Source: Bacteroidales bacterium
GTDB lineage: Bacteria; Bacteroidota; Bacteroidia; Bacteroidales; Marinilabiliaceae
Assembly (NCBI GenBank): GCA_024401295.1
Contig: JAKSLG010000025.1
Location: forward strand, 1-34,267
DNA: 34,267 nucleotides
Reading direction: 5' to 3'
Below the pieces are notes generated by a model that searched no databases, was not told where the DNA came from, and saw only the letters and a program-made list of their open reading frames with translations. Positions 25,417 through 34,121 of the stretch are shown piece after piece. Numbering within the stretch: position 1 is the first letter of the stretch; every line of letters begins with the position of its first letter. The position numbers and the translations under genes are program-made.

Positions 25417-26556
25417 ATGAATCCGCAGGTAGATAAGATGACATCGTTTCTCGTGATGGACGTTCTCGAAAAGGCCAACGAGATGCAGCGTAACGGCATC
25501 GATGTCATTCATCTTGAGGTTGGCGAACCCGATTTTGACGTTTCGCAATGTGTCAATGAAGCGGTCGGACAGGCGCTCGCGAATCATGAAACTCACTATA
25601 CGCATTCGCTAGGACTTGTTGAGTTGCGCGAGGAAATTGCGCAGTTATATAAACGCGAATATGGGGTTGATGTCGATCCAGACTGCATCGTCGCAACGAC
25701 AGGCTCGTCGCCGGCAATTTTGTTCCTCATGCTGATGTTATGCGAACCTGGCAGCGAGGTCATCCTCTCAAATCCGGGATATGCATGCTACAAAAACTTC
25801 GTGTTGGCGGCGCATGCCAAGCCTGTCTATGTCTCGCTTTCGGCCGATGACGGGTTCCAGTTCAACGTCGAAGAAATCAAGAAGAGCATCACGCCAAAGA
25901 CTGCTGCCATATTCATCAATTCGCCGATGAACCCAACCGGAACATTGCTCAATCCGCAGTTTATGGCTGAAGTTGCAAAACTCGGCGTGCCAGTCATCTC
26001 TGACGAGATTTATCATGGCCTCGTCTATGGCGGAGCCAAGGCTCATTCGATTCTTGAATATACGGGCGATGCCTTTGTTCTCAATGGCTTCAGCAAGCGT
26101 TTTGCAATGACAGGCTTGCGACTGGGCTATCTGATTGCCCCAAAACGCTATATGCCGACGCTGCAGAAGATGCAGCAGAATTTCCTGATATGCGCTTCGA
26201 GCGAGGCACAACGTGCCGGCATTGCTGCTTTGCGCGACACGAGCGACTATCATGCGCAGATGCTGAAAGCCTATGACGAACGTCGTCTCTATATGCTCGA
26301 CAGGCTCAAGGCCATGGGCTTCAGAATACCGCACAATCCTGAGGGCGCCTTTTATGTCTTTGCCGATGCTCGCAGGTTCACAGGCGACTCGTTGCGTTTC
26401 GCATTCGATGTGCTCGAAAATGCCCATGTCGGAATAACTCCGGGCATCGATTTCGGCAGCAATGGCGAGGGCTTTGTACGATTCTCATATGCCAATTCAA
26501 TCGAGAACATACGCGAGGGAATGAATCGATTGGAGAGATATCTGCAGAAATTGTAA
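25417..26556 (+). CDS. PLP-dependent class I/II aminotransferase
   Basis: 379 aa, fold type I. The N-terminus VIHLEVGEPDFDVSQ, the YTHSLGLVELREEIAQLY block, the TTGSSPAILFLM cofactor loop, NSPMNPTG, SDEIYHGLVY and NGFSKRFAMTGLRLGY (PLP lysine Lys227) are standard for aspartate/aromatic or alanine-type aminotransferases. C-terminal GEGFVRFSYANSIENIREGMNRL fits the same family. The amino donor and acceptor cannot be decided from sequence. It is probably cotranscribed with polA (27-base gap) and ends at a convergent terminator. Confidence 0.9.
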   Translation: MNPQVDKMTSFLVMDVLEKANEMQRNGIDVIHLEVGEPDFDVSQCVNEAVGQALANHETHYTHSLGLVELREEIAQLYKREYGVDVDPDCIVATTGSSPAILFLMLMLCEPGSEVILSNPGYACYKNFVLAAHAKPVYVSLSADDGFQFNVEEIKKSITPKTAAIFINSPMNPTGTLLNPQFMAEVAKLGVPVISDEIYHGLVYGGAKAHSILEYTGDAFVLNGFSKRFAMTGLRLGYLIAPKRYMPTLQKMQQNFLICASSEAQRAGIAALRDTSDYHAQMLKAYDERRLYMLDRLKAMGFRIPHNPEGAFYVFADARRFTGDSLRFAFDVLENAHVGITPGIDFGSNGEGFVRFSYANSIENIREGMNRLERYLQKL

Positions 26557-26577
26557 TATCGTATCGTCAGATAAGAA

Positions 26578-26609
26578 AAACGGCACCGAGCTTTTGCACG
26601 ATGCCGTTT
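26578..26609. terminator. Convergent terminator between the aminotransferase and phosphatase genes
   Basis: AAACGGCA (26578-26585) pairs with TGCCGTTT (26602-26609). The minus-strand reading ends in GTTTTTC, and the plus-strand reading in GTTTCTTCGTTT. The element probably serves both genes. Confidence 0.75.
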
Positions 26610-26633
26610 CTTCGTTTATTTCTGAATCTCTCG

Positions 26634-27917
26634 TTATTTCTCTTCGAGCTTGCTCATGAAAAAGGCGCGGACATCATTCCAATGATAATATGGGAAAATG
26701 TCGGTCTTGACAGGTATTGATGTCTCGTTCTCGTTGTGGAGAATCTTGACGATGACGTCATTTTTCTTGTTCTTGAAGAATATGAGCTGAATGTTTGCGC
26801 CCATTGGTGAGACATAGTAGTTGCGCCACTCCTTTTCGATGCTGAACAGATCTTCAACCTCGGCGTCGCAACCTTTCAACTGCATGATGGCTGCCAGCGG
26901 AATGATGTTGCCGTCATGTCCGAAGCGGAGCGTAGCTGCATCGCCCTTGCCCTCGATGGCCAGGTCGGCGCTCTCGACGATGTTGCGAAGGAGCGGACGT
27001 GTGCTCTCGATGGCTGTGCCAAGGTTGTGCGGACTGTTGGCATCGCAGTGGTAGAACCAGCTGTTGCTGTTGCGCCAGAGTTCGTAGAGCTCTTCTGTCG
27101 TGAAGAGGTCATAGAGCGAGAGGTCTGTCTCCATGTCCTGCAGATTTGCAGCGATGTCATACATGTTGCTCATCAGCATTCTAGGGAAAATTCTCTCTGT
27201 GCGGAAAAACGATGTGTCGCTCACGAGCTGCGAAACGAATCTGTCGGCCTTGATTTCGCGCGAAACGAATTCGTTGTGTTTCTTGTTCCATCCGTTGCGG
27301 TCTCTCTTCAGGTCGTCATAACGCTTTGTGTGATAGTTGAGATATGACATGTTCTTGCGGCTTGTCTCCCAGTCGAGGTCAAGCTTCGGATTGAGTTCCT
27401 TGAGGCGTTCGCAGAATGCCACCATGCTCAGCGCCACGCGCATCGATGTTGTTGAACGTGCAGTCACGCGTGCGTTGCCCTTGAAGACCTGTGGATAGGA
27501 TGCATACATGCGTTCGGCAATGCCACGATGCTGACGTTTGCCAAGTGGAGCCAGCTCGTCGCCATGAAACTCTGCCTCTTCCCATATTTTCTCAAGACGC
27601 TTGAGGACATCCTTGCCTTTTTCTGTCAGGATGTTCTTCTCGTTGGCCTTCTGCAAGGCGTTGAGAGGACGTCGGTAGTCGTTGTCGCTCAACAGGTAGC
27701 GCGAACCATGGCGGCCATAATGGCTGATGTAGAATGGTTCATAGCCTTTTGGTGCTGGTGTCTGTTTTGTCGTTGGCGTTGGATATGCATAGAGCACACC
27801 TCCACATCGCTGTGGATTCTGGCTTATCTCTTCAAATGCTGTCTGTGCCGATGCGCAAATGCCTTGCGCGATGATTGCGAGTGCAAGAAATCCCTTGCAG
27901 ATGGGTTTTATATTCAT
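26634..27917 (-). CDS. Secreted histidine-type acid phosphatase
   Basis: 427 aa. A signal peptide (cleavage near CASA, residue 24) indicates periplasmic or outer-membrane export. The catalytic RHGxR motif is YGRHGSRY (Arg69, His70, Arg73) and the proton-donor pair is FGHDGN (His334, Asp335), typical of the branch-2 histidine phosphatase/phytase clan. TARSTTSMR around 152-160 supplies a further conserved Arg. The substrate could be inositol phosphates or sugar phosphates, and sequence alone does not decide. It is transcribed alone, opposite to its neighbours. Confidence 0.9.
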   Translation of the reverse strand: MNIKPICKGFLALAIIAQGICASAQTAFEEISQNPQRCGGVLYAYPTPTTKQTPAPKGYEPFYISHYGRHGSRYLLSDNDYRRPLNALQKANEKNILTEKGKDVLKRLEKIWEEAEFHGDELAPLGKRQHRGIAERMYASYPQVFKGNARVTARSTTSMRVALSMVAFCERLKELNPKLDLDWETSRKNMSYLNYHTKRYDDLKRDRNGWNKKHNEFVSREIKADRFVSQLVSDTSFFRTERIFPRMLMSNMYDIAANLQDMETDLSLYDLFTTEELYELWRNSNSWFYHCDANSPHNLGTAIESTRPLLRNIVESADLAIEGKGDAATLRFGHDGNIIPLAAIMQLKGCDAEVEDLFSIEKEWRNYYVSPMGANIQLIFFKNKKNDVIVKILHNENETSIPVKTDIFPYYHWNDVRAFFMSKLEEK

Positions 27918-27939
27918 GATTTTATGATAAGATTTTATG

Positions 27940-27947
27940 CAAAGATA
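27940..27947 (-). promoter_or_regulatory. Candidate -7 box for the phosphatase gene
   Basis: The minus strand reads TATCTTTG, an exact TAnnTTTG match, 22 bases before the ATG at 27917. No TTTG is visible at the -33 distance. Confidence 0.5.
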
Positions 27948-28028
27948 GTATTATTTGCGTATTTTGACACTTTTTTAATAAAAATATCATTTCCAGGTTC
28001 TTTTTATCGGCATGACAATCTCGTCTCG

Positions 28029-28062
28029 TTTGCAGAAAATTGACGACAGTTTCTTAACTTTG
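28029..28062 (+). promoter_or_regulatory. Promoter of the flavin reductase operon
   Basis: TTTG (28029-28032), 22 bases, TAACTTTG (28055-28062). The -7 box fits the consensus exactly and the spacing is slightly long. The start codon is 26 bases further on. Confidence 0.5.
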
Positions 28063-28088
28063 AGGCATCAAAACATAAACTTTAAGAG

Positions 28089-28598
28089 ATGAAAAAATCA
28101 GATATTTCGGTGTTGGGCAAAGAAAATGCCTTCGACCTTATCAGCAAGCAATGGATGCTTGTGACTGCCGGCAATGCAGACTGTTTCAACACGATGACTG
28201 CGTCGTGGGGCGGTGTCGGTTTCATTTGGAATAAGCATGTGGCTTTCCTCTTCATTCGTCCCGAACGCTACACTCACGATTTCATCGAGAAGAATGAGCG
28301 TCTGACGCTCTCGTTTTTCAGCGAAGAGTTCCGTCCTGCCTTGCAGATTTGCGGCTCAAAGTCGGGTCGCGATACCGATAAGGTCAAGGAATCGGGCCTC
28401 ACGCCTGTTGCAACTGAATCGGGCAGCATCACTTTTGAGCAGGCTCGAATGACACTCGACTGCCGCAAGCTCTTCAGGGTCGATATGCAGAACGAATCGT
28501 TTGTCGACAAGAGTCTCCTCGAGCGTTGGTACAACAGCAATCCTGGCGGCGGACTCCATTCGGTCTATATCGTCGAAATCGAAAATGTTTACGAATAG
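28089..28598 (+). CDS. Flavin reductase family protein (FMN-binding split barrel)
   Basis: 169 aa. The fold is recognisable from WMLVTAGNADCFNTMTASWGGVGFIWNKHVAFLFIRPERYT, in which the TAS(W)GG and RPxRYT blocks contact FMN in this family, and from LTLSFFSEEFRPALQICGSKSGRDTDKV. Members reduce flavin with NAD(P)H or act as small flavoproteins; the partner is unknown. It is the first gene of a three-gene run, 6 bases before the MBL-fold gene. Confidence 0.88.
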   Translation: MKKSDISVLGKENAFDLISKQWMLVTAGNADCFNTMTASWGGVGFIWNKHVAFLFIRPERYTHDFIEKNERLTLSFFSEEFRPALQICGSKSGRDTDKVKESGLTPVATESGSITFEQARMTLDCRKLFRVDMQNESFVDKSLLERWYNSNPGGGLHSVYIVEIENVYE

Positions 28599-28604
28599 GC
28601 GTTG

Positions 28605-29360
28605 ATGACGCTCACCTACATATTCCACAGCGGATTCATGCTTGAAACCGATGAAGTCATCCTTGTCTTCGACTGTTGGCATGACCCCTCGGATGTGATT
28701 GCGAAGGTTTTGAATGGTGACAAGCCGATGTATGTCTTCGCAAGTCATTTTCATGAAGATCATTTCTGTCGCGACATCTTCAAATGGCGTCAGAGACATG
28801 CCCCTACGACATATATCCTCTCGAAGGATATTCTGCGCCGCCGACGTGCGGAATCGTCCGAGGCCGATGTATGGATGGGCAAGGGTGCTGTGTGGAATGA
28901 TGAGCATGTCAGCGTAACGGCCACAGGCAGCAACGATAGCGGTGTCTCATGGATTGTCGAAACGGGTGGAAAGCGTTTTTTCCACGCAGGCGATCTCAAT
29001 AACTGGTATGCGCGTTTCCTGGCCGATGATACTCCCGATGCCGTCATACATAGCATCGAATTCGATGAGGATGTCAATCCCGTGGCCGAAGAGAAGCGTT
29101 TCCTCGGTGAACTCAAGGACATCGCCAGGAAAACAGGTTCGTTCGATATAGCAATGTTCCCTGTCGATGGCCGTATCGGAAACGGCTACACGCGTGGCGC
29201 ACGCCAATTCATCGAGCGTTTCGAGGTGAAACTCTTCGTACCGATGCATTTTGTCGCTAGTGGCTACGAGTCGGCTTGGCGCATGGAACCTTTCTGCACA
29301 GAAAAAAGCATAAGATTCTGGTCTATCAGCAGAATTGGCGAATCAATAGGCATAGCATAA
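28605..29360 (+). CDS. MBL-fold metallo-hydrolase
   Basis: 251 aa from the ATG at 28605; a TTG directly before it is in frame but less likely. The metal-binding motif ASHFHEDHF gives the HxHxDH signature (His48, His50, Asp52, His53), and the second-shell HAGDLNNW supplies a further Asp. The protein has no signal peptide, so it is cytoplasmic. The best general match is the UlaG-like/YjjU-type stand-alone metallo-beta-lactamase fold, and the substrate is unknown. It sits between the flavin reductase and the AlaX-like genes with gaps of 6 and 8 bases, so the three are almost certainly cotranscribed. Confidence 0.88.
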   Translation: MTLTYIFHSGFMLETDEVILVFDCWHDPSDVIAKVLNGDKPMYVFASHFHEDHFCRDIFKWRQRHAPTTYILSKDILRRRRAESSEADVWMGKGAVWNDEHVSVTATGSNDSGVSWIVETGGKRFFHAGDLNNWYARFLADDTPDAVIHSIEFDEDVNPVAEEKRFLGELKDIARKTGSFDIAMFPVDGRIGNGYTRGARQFIERFEVKLFVPMHFVASGYESAWRMEPFCTEKSIRFWSISRIGESIGIA

Positions 29361-29368
29361 GTAAGAAA

Positions 29369-29821
29369 ATGAAACTAAACGAACATAACAAAGCGGAATT
29401 TCCGCCAGCACATACCGCAGAACATCTGCTCAATCAGACGATGATAAGAATGTTCGGATGCGAACGTAGCAGAAATGCACACATCGAGCGCAAGAAAAGC
29501 AAGATCAACTATAATCTTCCCGAATGCCCTTCGGCAGAACAGATTGCCGAAATCGAAAAAACCATAAATGATATCATCGCGGCCGACCTCCCGGTGACCT
29601 TCGAATTCGTCACACGCGACAATATCCCGGCTGGTGTCTCGCTCGACAAGCTCCCTGAAGATGCCAGCGAAACACTCCGCATCGTCCGCATCGGCGACTA
29701 CGACATCTGCGCATGCATCGGCACTCATGTCAATTCAACAAAGGAGATCGGCAATTTCCGAATCACCAGCACAAGCTACGGCGATGGCAGTTTCCGCATT
29801 GTCTTTAAGGTGGCGGAATAG
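29369..29821 (+). CDS. AlaX-like alanyl-tRNA trans-editing protein
   Basis: 150 aa from the ATG at 29369. A longer frame starting at 29276 overlaps the MBL gene and adds unrelated residues, so it is rejected. The zinc-binding HxxxH (HTAEHLL, His15 and His19) and CxxxH (CIGTHVNST, Cys116 and His120) match the editing domain of AlaRS/AlaX/ThrRS proteins. These hydrolyse mischarged Ser- or Gly-tRNA(Ala). It is short and lacks an oligomerisation or AlaRS C-Ala region, as in AlaX-S types. It is the last gene of the three-gene run. Confidence 0.87.
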   Translation: MKLNEHNKAEFPPAHTAEHLLNQTMIRMFGCERSRNAHIERKKSKINYNLPECPSAEQIAEIEKTINDIIAADLPVTFEFVTRDNIPAGVSLDKLPEDASETLRIVRIGDYDICACIGTHVNSTKEIGNFRITSTSYGDGSFRIVFKVAE

Positions 29822-29863
29822 CGCATATCTTTTTGCAATCATACCAGACAAATGACAATACCC

Positions 29864-30610
29864 ATGAAGAAAATAATCTATCCAGTCATCGTTCTCCTAT
29901 GTATGACCGCCATGTCATGCGCGTGGTTAGGTGTCGGCAAGAAAGCGGCAATAGGCACTCCTGTCGATCTCGGTCTCACAAGTGGCACCTTATGGGCCGA
30001 CCGCAACATTGGTGCAGAAGCTCCGGAAGAAATGGGGCAATACTATGCCTGGGGCGAGACTGCATTCAAGTTGTCTTTCGCTTTCCCAAATTATAAGTGG
30101 TGTAAGGGCTCGTATGATACACTGACCAAGTACTGCACAGACAGTTCATACGGCGATGTTGACAACAAGACTGAGCTCGACGATGTCGACGACGTTGCCG
30201 TACAAACATGGGGTAGAACATGGAAGATGCCCACACGCGAACAGCTGAAAGAACTTTACAACGAATGCTATTGGGTATTGGTCCACACATACAATGGCAA
30301 GAGAATGAATGGCTACATTGTTTATAAGGCGAGGAAAGACAGCGACAAAGGCGTAAAAACCAATGATGATGCCGCCGATGCATCATACAATGTAGCTTCT
30401 GATCCCCACATTTTCCTTCCTGCCACAGGCTACATCGATAGTAAAAACCTCTGTGACAGTTTCTATTACGGCTACTATTGGTCGCGTTCGCTCGGCACTG
30501 ACGACTCTCACGCATACTACCTCTACTTTCATTCAGACCTCGTGTATTACGACGAGTACTGCCGCGACTTCGGATTCCAGGTTCGCCCAGTCTGCAAAGC
30601 TACAAAGTAG
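29864..30610 (+). CDS. FISUMP/DUF1566-like lipoprotein
   Basis: 248 aa from the Met at 29864, which opens a lipoprotein signal (MKKIIYPVIVLLCMTAMSC, Cys19); an ATG four codons upstream (29852) is also possible. The mature part begins VDLGLTSGTLWADRNIGA and contains YYAWGET, WKMPTREQLKEL, YWSRSL and a terminal FGFQVRPVC. This pattern is common in Bacteroidales surface proteins related to Fibrobacter major-paralogue/DUF1566 domains. The function is unknown. It stands between the AlaX gene and a repeat-containing gap. Confidence 0.8.
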   Translation: MKKIIYPVIVLLCMTAMSCAWLGVGKKAAIGTPVDLGLTSGTLWADRNIGAEAPEEMGQYYAWGETAFKLSFAFPNYKWCKGSYDTLTKYCTDSSYGDVDNKTELDDVDDVAVQTWGRTWKMPTREQLKELYNECYWVLVHTYNGKRMNGYIVYKARKDSDKGVKTNDDAADASYNVASDPHIFLPATGYIDSKNLCDSFYYGYYWSRSLGTDDSHAYYLYFHSDLVYYDEYCRDFGFQVRPVCKATK

Positions 30611-30656
30611 CCATGCAAAGTCGCGCCAATGTCGTAGTGACGTAAGTTAGAGCTTT

Positions 30657-30669
30657 GTTCGGCGTAGGC
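30657..30669 (+). repeat. Copy of the GTTCGGCGTAGGC intergenic repeat
   Basis: This 13-mer recurs exactly at 34122-34134 and inverted at 4121-4133. Here it is followed by CAAGAAGAACGAAGGACATTG instead of a paired right arm, so the hairpin is incomplete. The 30611-30815 gap holds no gene. Confidence 0.75.
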
Positions 30670-30736
30670 CAAGAAGAACGAAGGACATTGCAAGGTCATC
30701 ATTCCACTCAAACACCATTGGTTATTAATATTTTTA

Positions 30737-30744
30737 TATCTTTG
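30737..30744 (+). promoter_or_regulatory. Candidate -7 box for the GPH transporter operon
   Basis: TATCTTTG matches TAnnTTTG exactly, about 70 bases before the transporter ATG. A TTG lies at 30718-30720, 16 bases upstream, which is short for a -33 box. Confidence 0.45.
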
Positions 30745-30815
30745 TGGCATAATACAGATTTTAATGACTATTTGTCGCTAAAATCAAACGAATTTCAATC
30801 TTCGCTTGCCAAACT

Positions 30816-32225
30816 ATGAATGATGGATGCTACAAACTGAGTTGGAGAGAACGTATCAGTTTCTGCTCTGGCGACTTGGCTCAGAATATTATTTTCCAGA
30901 CAGTCAGCATCTGGCTGCTCTTCTTCTATACTAATGTCTATGGACTCGCTCCCGGCGTTGCTGCGGTAATGTTCCTTGTCGTCCGCATTGTCGATGTGGT
31001 CTGGGATCCTATTGTCGGAGCGTTTATCGACAAGTCCAATCCTCGGTGGGGCAAGTATCGCTCTTGGCTGTTGTTGAGTGGCATCCCTCTTGCGGGCTTT
31101 GCCATGCTCTGTTTCTGGAATGGTTTCAGCGGCTCACTTTTTTATGCATACTTTACTTATATAGGTCTGAGTATGTGCAATACGTTGATCAATGTCCCTT
31201 ATGGCGCTCTCAATTCGTCTCTCACTCGCGACACCGACGAGATTACCATACTGACCAGCGTCCGCATGTTGTTCAACAATTTTGCGGCCCTTCTGGTCAA
31301 GACTTTGCCTCTGGTCATCGCCATCTTCGCACCTAAGGTTCTCAATCCCGAAACTGGCGAGATGGAAGTGCAATACAATACTCCCGAGGCTGGCAATGCA
31401 TGGTTCATCACTATGAGCATCTTTGCGTTGGTCGGACTTGCCTTGTTGGTCTATTGTTTCATAGGCACAAGGGAGAAGGTCGTGATGGACAAGGCCCGCT
31501 CGCACGATGTGAAGGTGAGTGATGTCTGGATGGAGTTCTTCCGCAACCGGCCTTTGCGAATCCTTGCTTTCTTCTTCGTTATCGCTTTCACGATGATGAG
31601 TGTCAGCAATGCCGCCGATTCCTATTTTATGACCTACAATATCGGTGCTGATACTTTCATGACTACTGCCTTCATGTGGCTTGGCACTATTCCTGCCTTC
31701 ATCTTTATGCCTCTGCTTCCTTTCATCAAGCGTCGCGTTGGCAAGAGAGGCATGTTCAGCATTTTTATTGTCATCGCCATTCTGGGTATGATTATGATGT
31801 ATCTCTTCGTCTCGATTCCTGCCACTAGGTCAATGTTCTGGCTGTTGTGCATCGCCCAGTTTGTCAAGAGTTCCGGTCTTCTGGTCGCTACGGGCTACAT
31901 GTGGGCTTTGGTGCCTGAGGTGGTGACCTATGGCGAGTACACCACAGGACGTCGCATCGCTGCCATCGTAACGGCCATAACATGTCTTTTCCTCAAGGCC
32001 GGAATGGCTTTGGGTGGTGTCATTCCTGGTTTCGTCCTCGCTTGGGTGGGGTTCGACGCCCAGCTGGCCAAGCAGCCTCTCCTCGCCGAACAGGGCATCC
32101 TCTGGCTCGTCACCATTATTCCTGCCATCTTGCTCCTTCTCGGATTGTTCGTGATTAGCAAATATGAACTCTCCGACGAGATGATGGACGAGATAAATAA
32201 ATCTATCGCTCAAAAAAACAAATAA
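30816..32225 (+). CDS. GPH-family sugar:cation symporter (MFS)
   Basis: 469 aa with about 12 predicted membrane helices. Family marks are WRERISFCSGDLAQNIIFQ at the start, DPIVGAFIDKSNPRWGKYRSWL (the conserved Asp-rich loop after helix 2), NVPYGALNSSLTRDTDEIT, and the central GTREKV. It imports glycosides, pentosides or hexuronides with H+ or Na+. The substrate cannot be named. It is the first gene of a three-gene unit: the oxidase-like gene follows after 4 bases and the isomerase-like gene 27 bases after that. Confidence 0.93.
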   Translation: MNDGCYKLSWRERISFCSGDLAQNIIFQTVSIWLLFFYTNVYGLAPGVAAVMFLVVRIVDVVWDPIVGAFIDKSNPRWGKYRSWLLLSGIPLAGFAMLCFWNGFSGSLFYAYFTYIGLSMCNTLINVPYGALNSSLTRDTDEITILTSVRMLFNNFAALLVKTLPLVIAIFAPKVLNPETGEMEVQYNTPEAGNAWFITMSIFALVGLALLVYCFIGTREKVVMDKARSHDVKVSDVWMEFFRNRPLRILAFFFVIAFTMMSVSNAADSYFMTYNIGADTFMTTAFMWLGTIPAFIFMPLLPFIKRRVGKRGMFSIFIVIAILGMIMMYLFVSIPATRSMFWLLCIAQFVKSSGLLVATGYMWALVPEVVTYGEYTTGRRIAAIVTAITCLFLKAGMALGGVIPGFVLAWVGFDAQLAKQPLLAEQGILWLVTIIPAILLLLGLFVISKYELSDEMMDEINKSIAQKNK

Positions 32226-32229
32226 TAAT

Positions 32230-33147
32230 ATGCAATATCATTCTTCTCCGGATAAGATAACACGCGACTTCTTCGATTCGCTCTTGCTCGAGTCGCGTTA
32301 TCTCGATTCAGGTCTCGCTTCGACCGAGGTTGAGATCTTTGGTCATCGTTTCTCAACTCCTGTCATGACGGCCGCTTTGTCTCATCTCGGTTCGATGGGA
32401 CGTAAGGGAGCCGACTTTATTGAACATTCGGCTGTCAATGGCATGATTGTCTACGCCGAGGCTGCTGCCCGAAGCAACACTCTCCACTGGGTCGGAATGG
32501 GTGACGATAAGGAACTTGAAGATATTGTGGCTACAGGAGCCAAGACTGTCAAGGTCGTGAAGCCTCATGCTGATAATGCCGAGGTCTTCCGCAAGATCAG
32601 TCACGCCGTGGGGGCTGGTTGCGTGGCTGTCGGCATGGATATCGACCATGCTTTCAACGGTTCTGGAGGCTATGACAATATCTTCGGACTCGAAATGAGA
32701 CCCAAGACTACTGATGAGATTGCCCAGTTCGTGAAGGCTGCCGGCGTACCTTTTGTTGTCAAGGGCGTTCTGAGTGTCCGCGATGCCGAGAAGTGTGCCC
32801 AAGCCGGTTGTGCTGCCATCGTGGTCTCTCATCATCATGGCATGATGGCTTATAATGTCCCACCGCTGATGGTTATTGAAGATATCCTGAAGACTGTTGG
32901 CAAGGATATGGATATATTTGTCGATTGCGGCATCGAAAGTGGCATGGATGCATACAAATGTCTTGCCCTTGGAGCCAAGGCCGTGTCTGTAGGTCGCCAC
33001 CTCATGCCTCTGCTGAAGCAGGGACCTGAAGCGGTGTCCGACAGAATCAATGCGATGACATCCGAACTCGCAAGTGTGATGTCAAGAACAGGAGTCAAGA
33101 CTCTCAACGAGATGGACCCGTCCGTTCTGCATCACCGTCATTTTTAA
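32230..33147 (+). CDS. FMN-dependent alpha-hydroxy-acid oxidase-like protein
   Basis: 305 aa TIM barrel. The fold is shown by PVMTAALSHLG (residues 44-54), PFVVKGVLSVRDAEKCAQAGCAAIVVS (174-200; Lys178 expected at the FMN) and VDCGIESGMDAYKCLALGAKAVSVGRHL. The catalytic His motif, usually SNHGGRQLD, reads SHHHGMMAY (200-208): His202 aligns with the catalytic base, but the substrate-carboxylate Arg is Met205. The Arg of the usual DGGIRxG motif is Glu236. The enzyme therefore probably oxidises something other than simple lactate or glycolate, or works differently. It is embedded with a sugar symporter and a sugar isomerase, which suggests a sugar-derived substrate. Start ATG 4 bases after the transporter stop. 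Confidence 0.83.
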   Translation: MQYHSSPDKITRDFFDSLLLESRYLDSGLASTEVEIFGHRFSTPVMTAALSHLGSMGRKGADFIEHSAVNGMIVYAEAAARSNTLHWVGMGDDKELEDIVATGAKTVKVVKPHADNAEVFRKISHAVGAGCVAVGMDIDHAFNGSGGYDNIFGLEMRPKTTDEIAQFVKAAGVPFVVKGVLSVRDAEKCAQAGCAAIVVSHHHGMMAYNVPPLMVIEDILKTVGKDMDIFVDCGIESGMDAYKCLALGAKAVSVGRHLMPLLKQGPEAVSDRINAMTSELASVMSRTGVKTLNEMDPSVLHHRHF

Positions 33148-33174
33148 TCGACAAATTCCCATAAAACGCACACT

Positions 33175-33990
33175 ATGTATTTAGGTATATCATCACGTCT
33201 GGAACATTCGTCTCCAGAAGAATGGGCAGCCAAACACGCAGCCCTCGGATTGAAATGTGTCAACTTCCCAGTCGACTATCTGGCTGGCGAAGATGTATAT
33301 ATGGCTTACAAGGAGGCTGCTGACAAAGCAGGACTGGTCATCGCCGAGGTGGGTGTCTGGCGCAATACTTTGGCGGCCGACCCTGCCGAACGTGCTCAAT
33401 GGATCGACTACGCCATCAACCAGCTCCGAATGGCCGATCGCATCGGAGCCATCTGCTGCGTCAATGTTGTCGGCACGCCCTACGGACCTCGTTGGGATGG
33501 CGGATACCGAGAAAATTTCAGTTCCGAACTCTGGACAATGGCTGTCAAGATGATCCAGCAGATCATCGATACTGCCAATCCACAACACACCAAGTTCTGC
33601 ATCGAGTCCATGCCTTGGATGATACCAAGCAGTCCCGACGAATATCTCCGCTTGATTCACGATGTCAACCGTCCGCAGTTCGGCGCTCATCTCGATGTTG
33701 TCAATATGATAACCTCTCCTGAGCGTTACTTCTTCAACGACCGCTTCCTCATCGAATGCTTCGATAAGCTCAAAGGCACTATCTGCAGTTGCCACCTCAA
33801 GGATATCCGCCTCAAGGAGGAATACACGTTCCAATTGCAGGAATGTGCCTGTGGCGAAGGTTCGCTCGATATCCAGCTCTATCTAAAGCTCGCTTCCGAA
33901 GCCGATCCGTCGATGCCGATGATAATCGAACACCTCATAACCGACGAGGAATATGAAGCAAGCGTCAAGTATATAAACAAGTTCCTGTGA
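33175..33990 (+). CDS. Sugar phosphate isomerase/epimerase (xylose-isomerase-like TIM barrel)
   Basis: 271 aa. The AP-endonuclease-2/xylose-isomerase-like fold is indicated by the start YLGISSRLEHSSPEEWAAKHAALGLKCVNFP and a full set of metal ligands: CIESMPW (Glu144), AHLDVVN (His172, Asp174), CSCHLKDI (His207) and MIIEHL (Glu252). Such enzymes isomerise or epimerise keto-sugars, inosose or sugar acids with a divalent metal. It is the third gene of the transporter-oxidase-isomerase unit. The exact substrate is unknown. Confidence 0.87.
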   Translation: MYLGISSRLEHSSPEEWAAKHAALGLKCVNFPVDYLAGEDVYMAYKEAADKAGLVIAEVGVWRNTLAADPAERAQWIDYAINQLRMADRIGAICCVNVVGTPYGPRWDGGYRENFSSELWTMAVKMIQQIIDTANPQHTKFCIESMPWMIPSSPDEYLRLIHDVNRPQFGAHLDVVNMITSPERYFFNDRFLIECFDKLKGTICSCHLKDIRLKEEYTFQLQECACGEGSLDIQLYLKLASEADPSMPMIIEHLITDEEYEASVKYINKFL

Positions 33991-34121
33991 AAATCCGCCT
34001 CGTAAAGCGCGTAAATACTACTTCACCATAACGGCCTCATCTCGAACGGATCCCGAAGGCATCCCGAAGGAATGCCGAAAGGTTAGGCGAGCCAGAACGC
34101 TCACGCAAAAAGGTCCCCATT

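Noticed and set aside
34021-34080. Repeated ATCCCGAAGG-like units read as a CRISPR or tandem array
   Set aside because: There are only three imperfect short units without spacers; no cas genes are present in the window.
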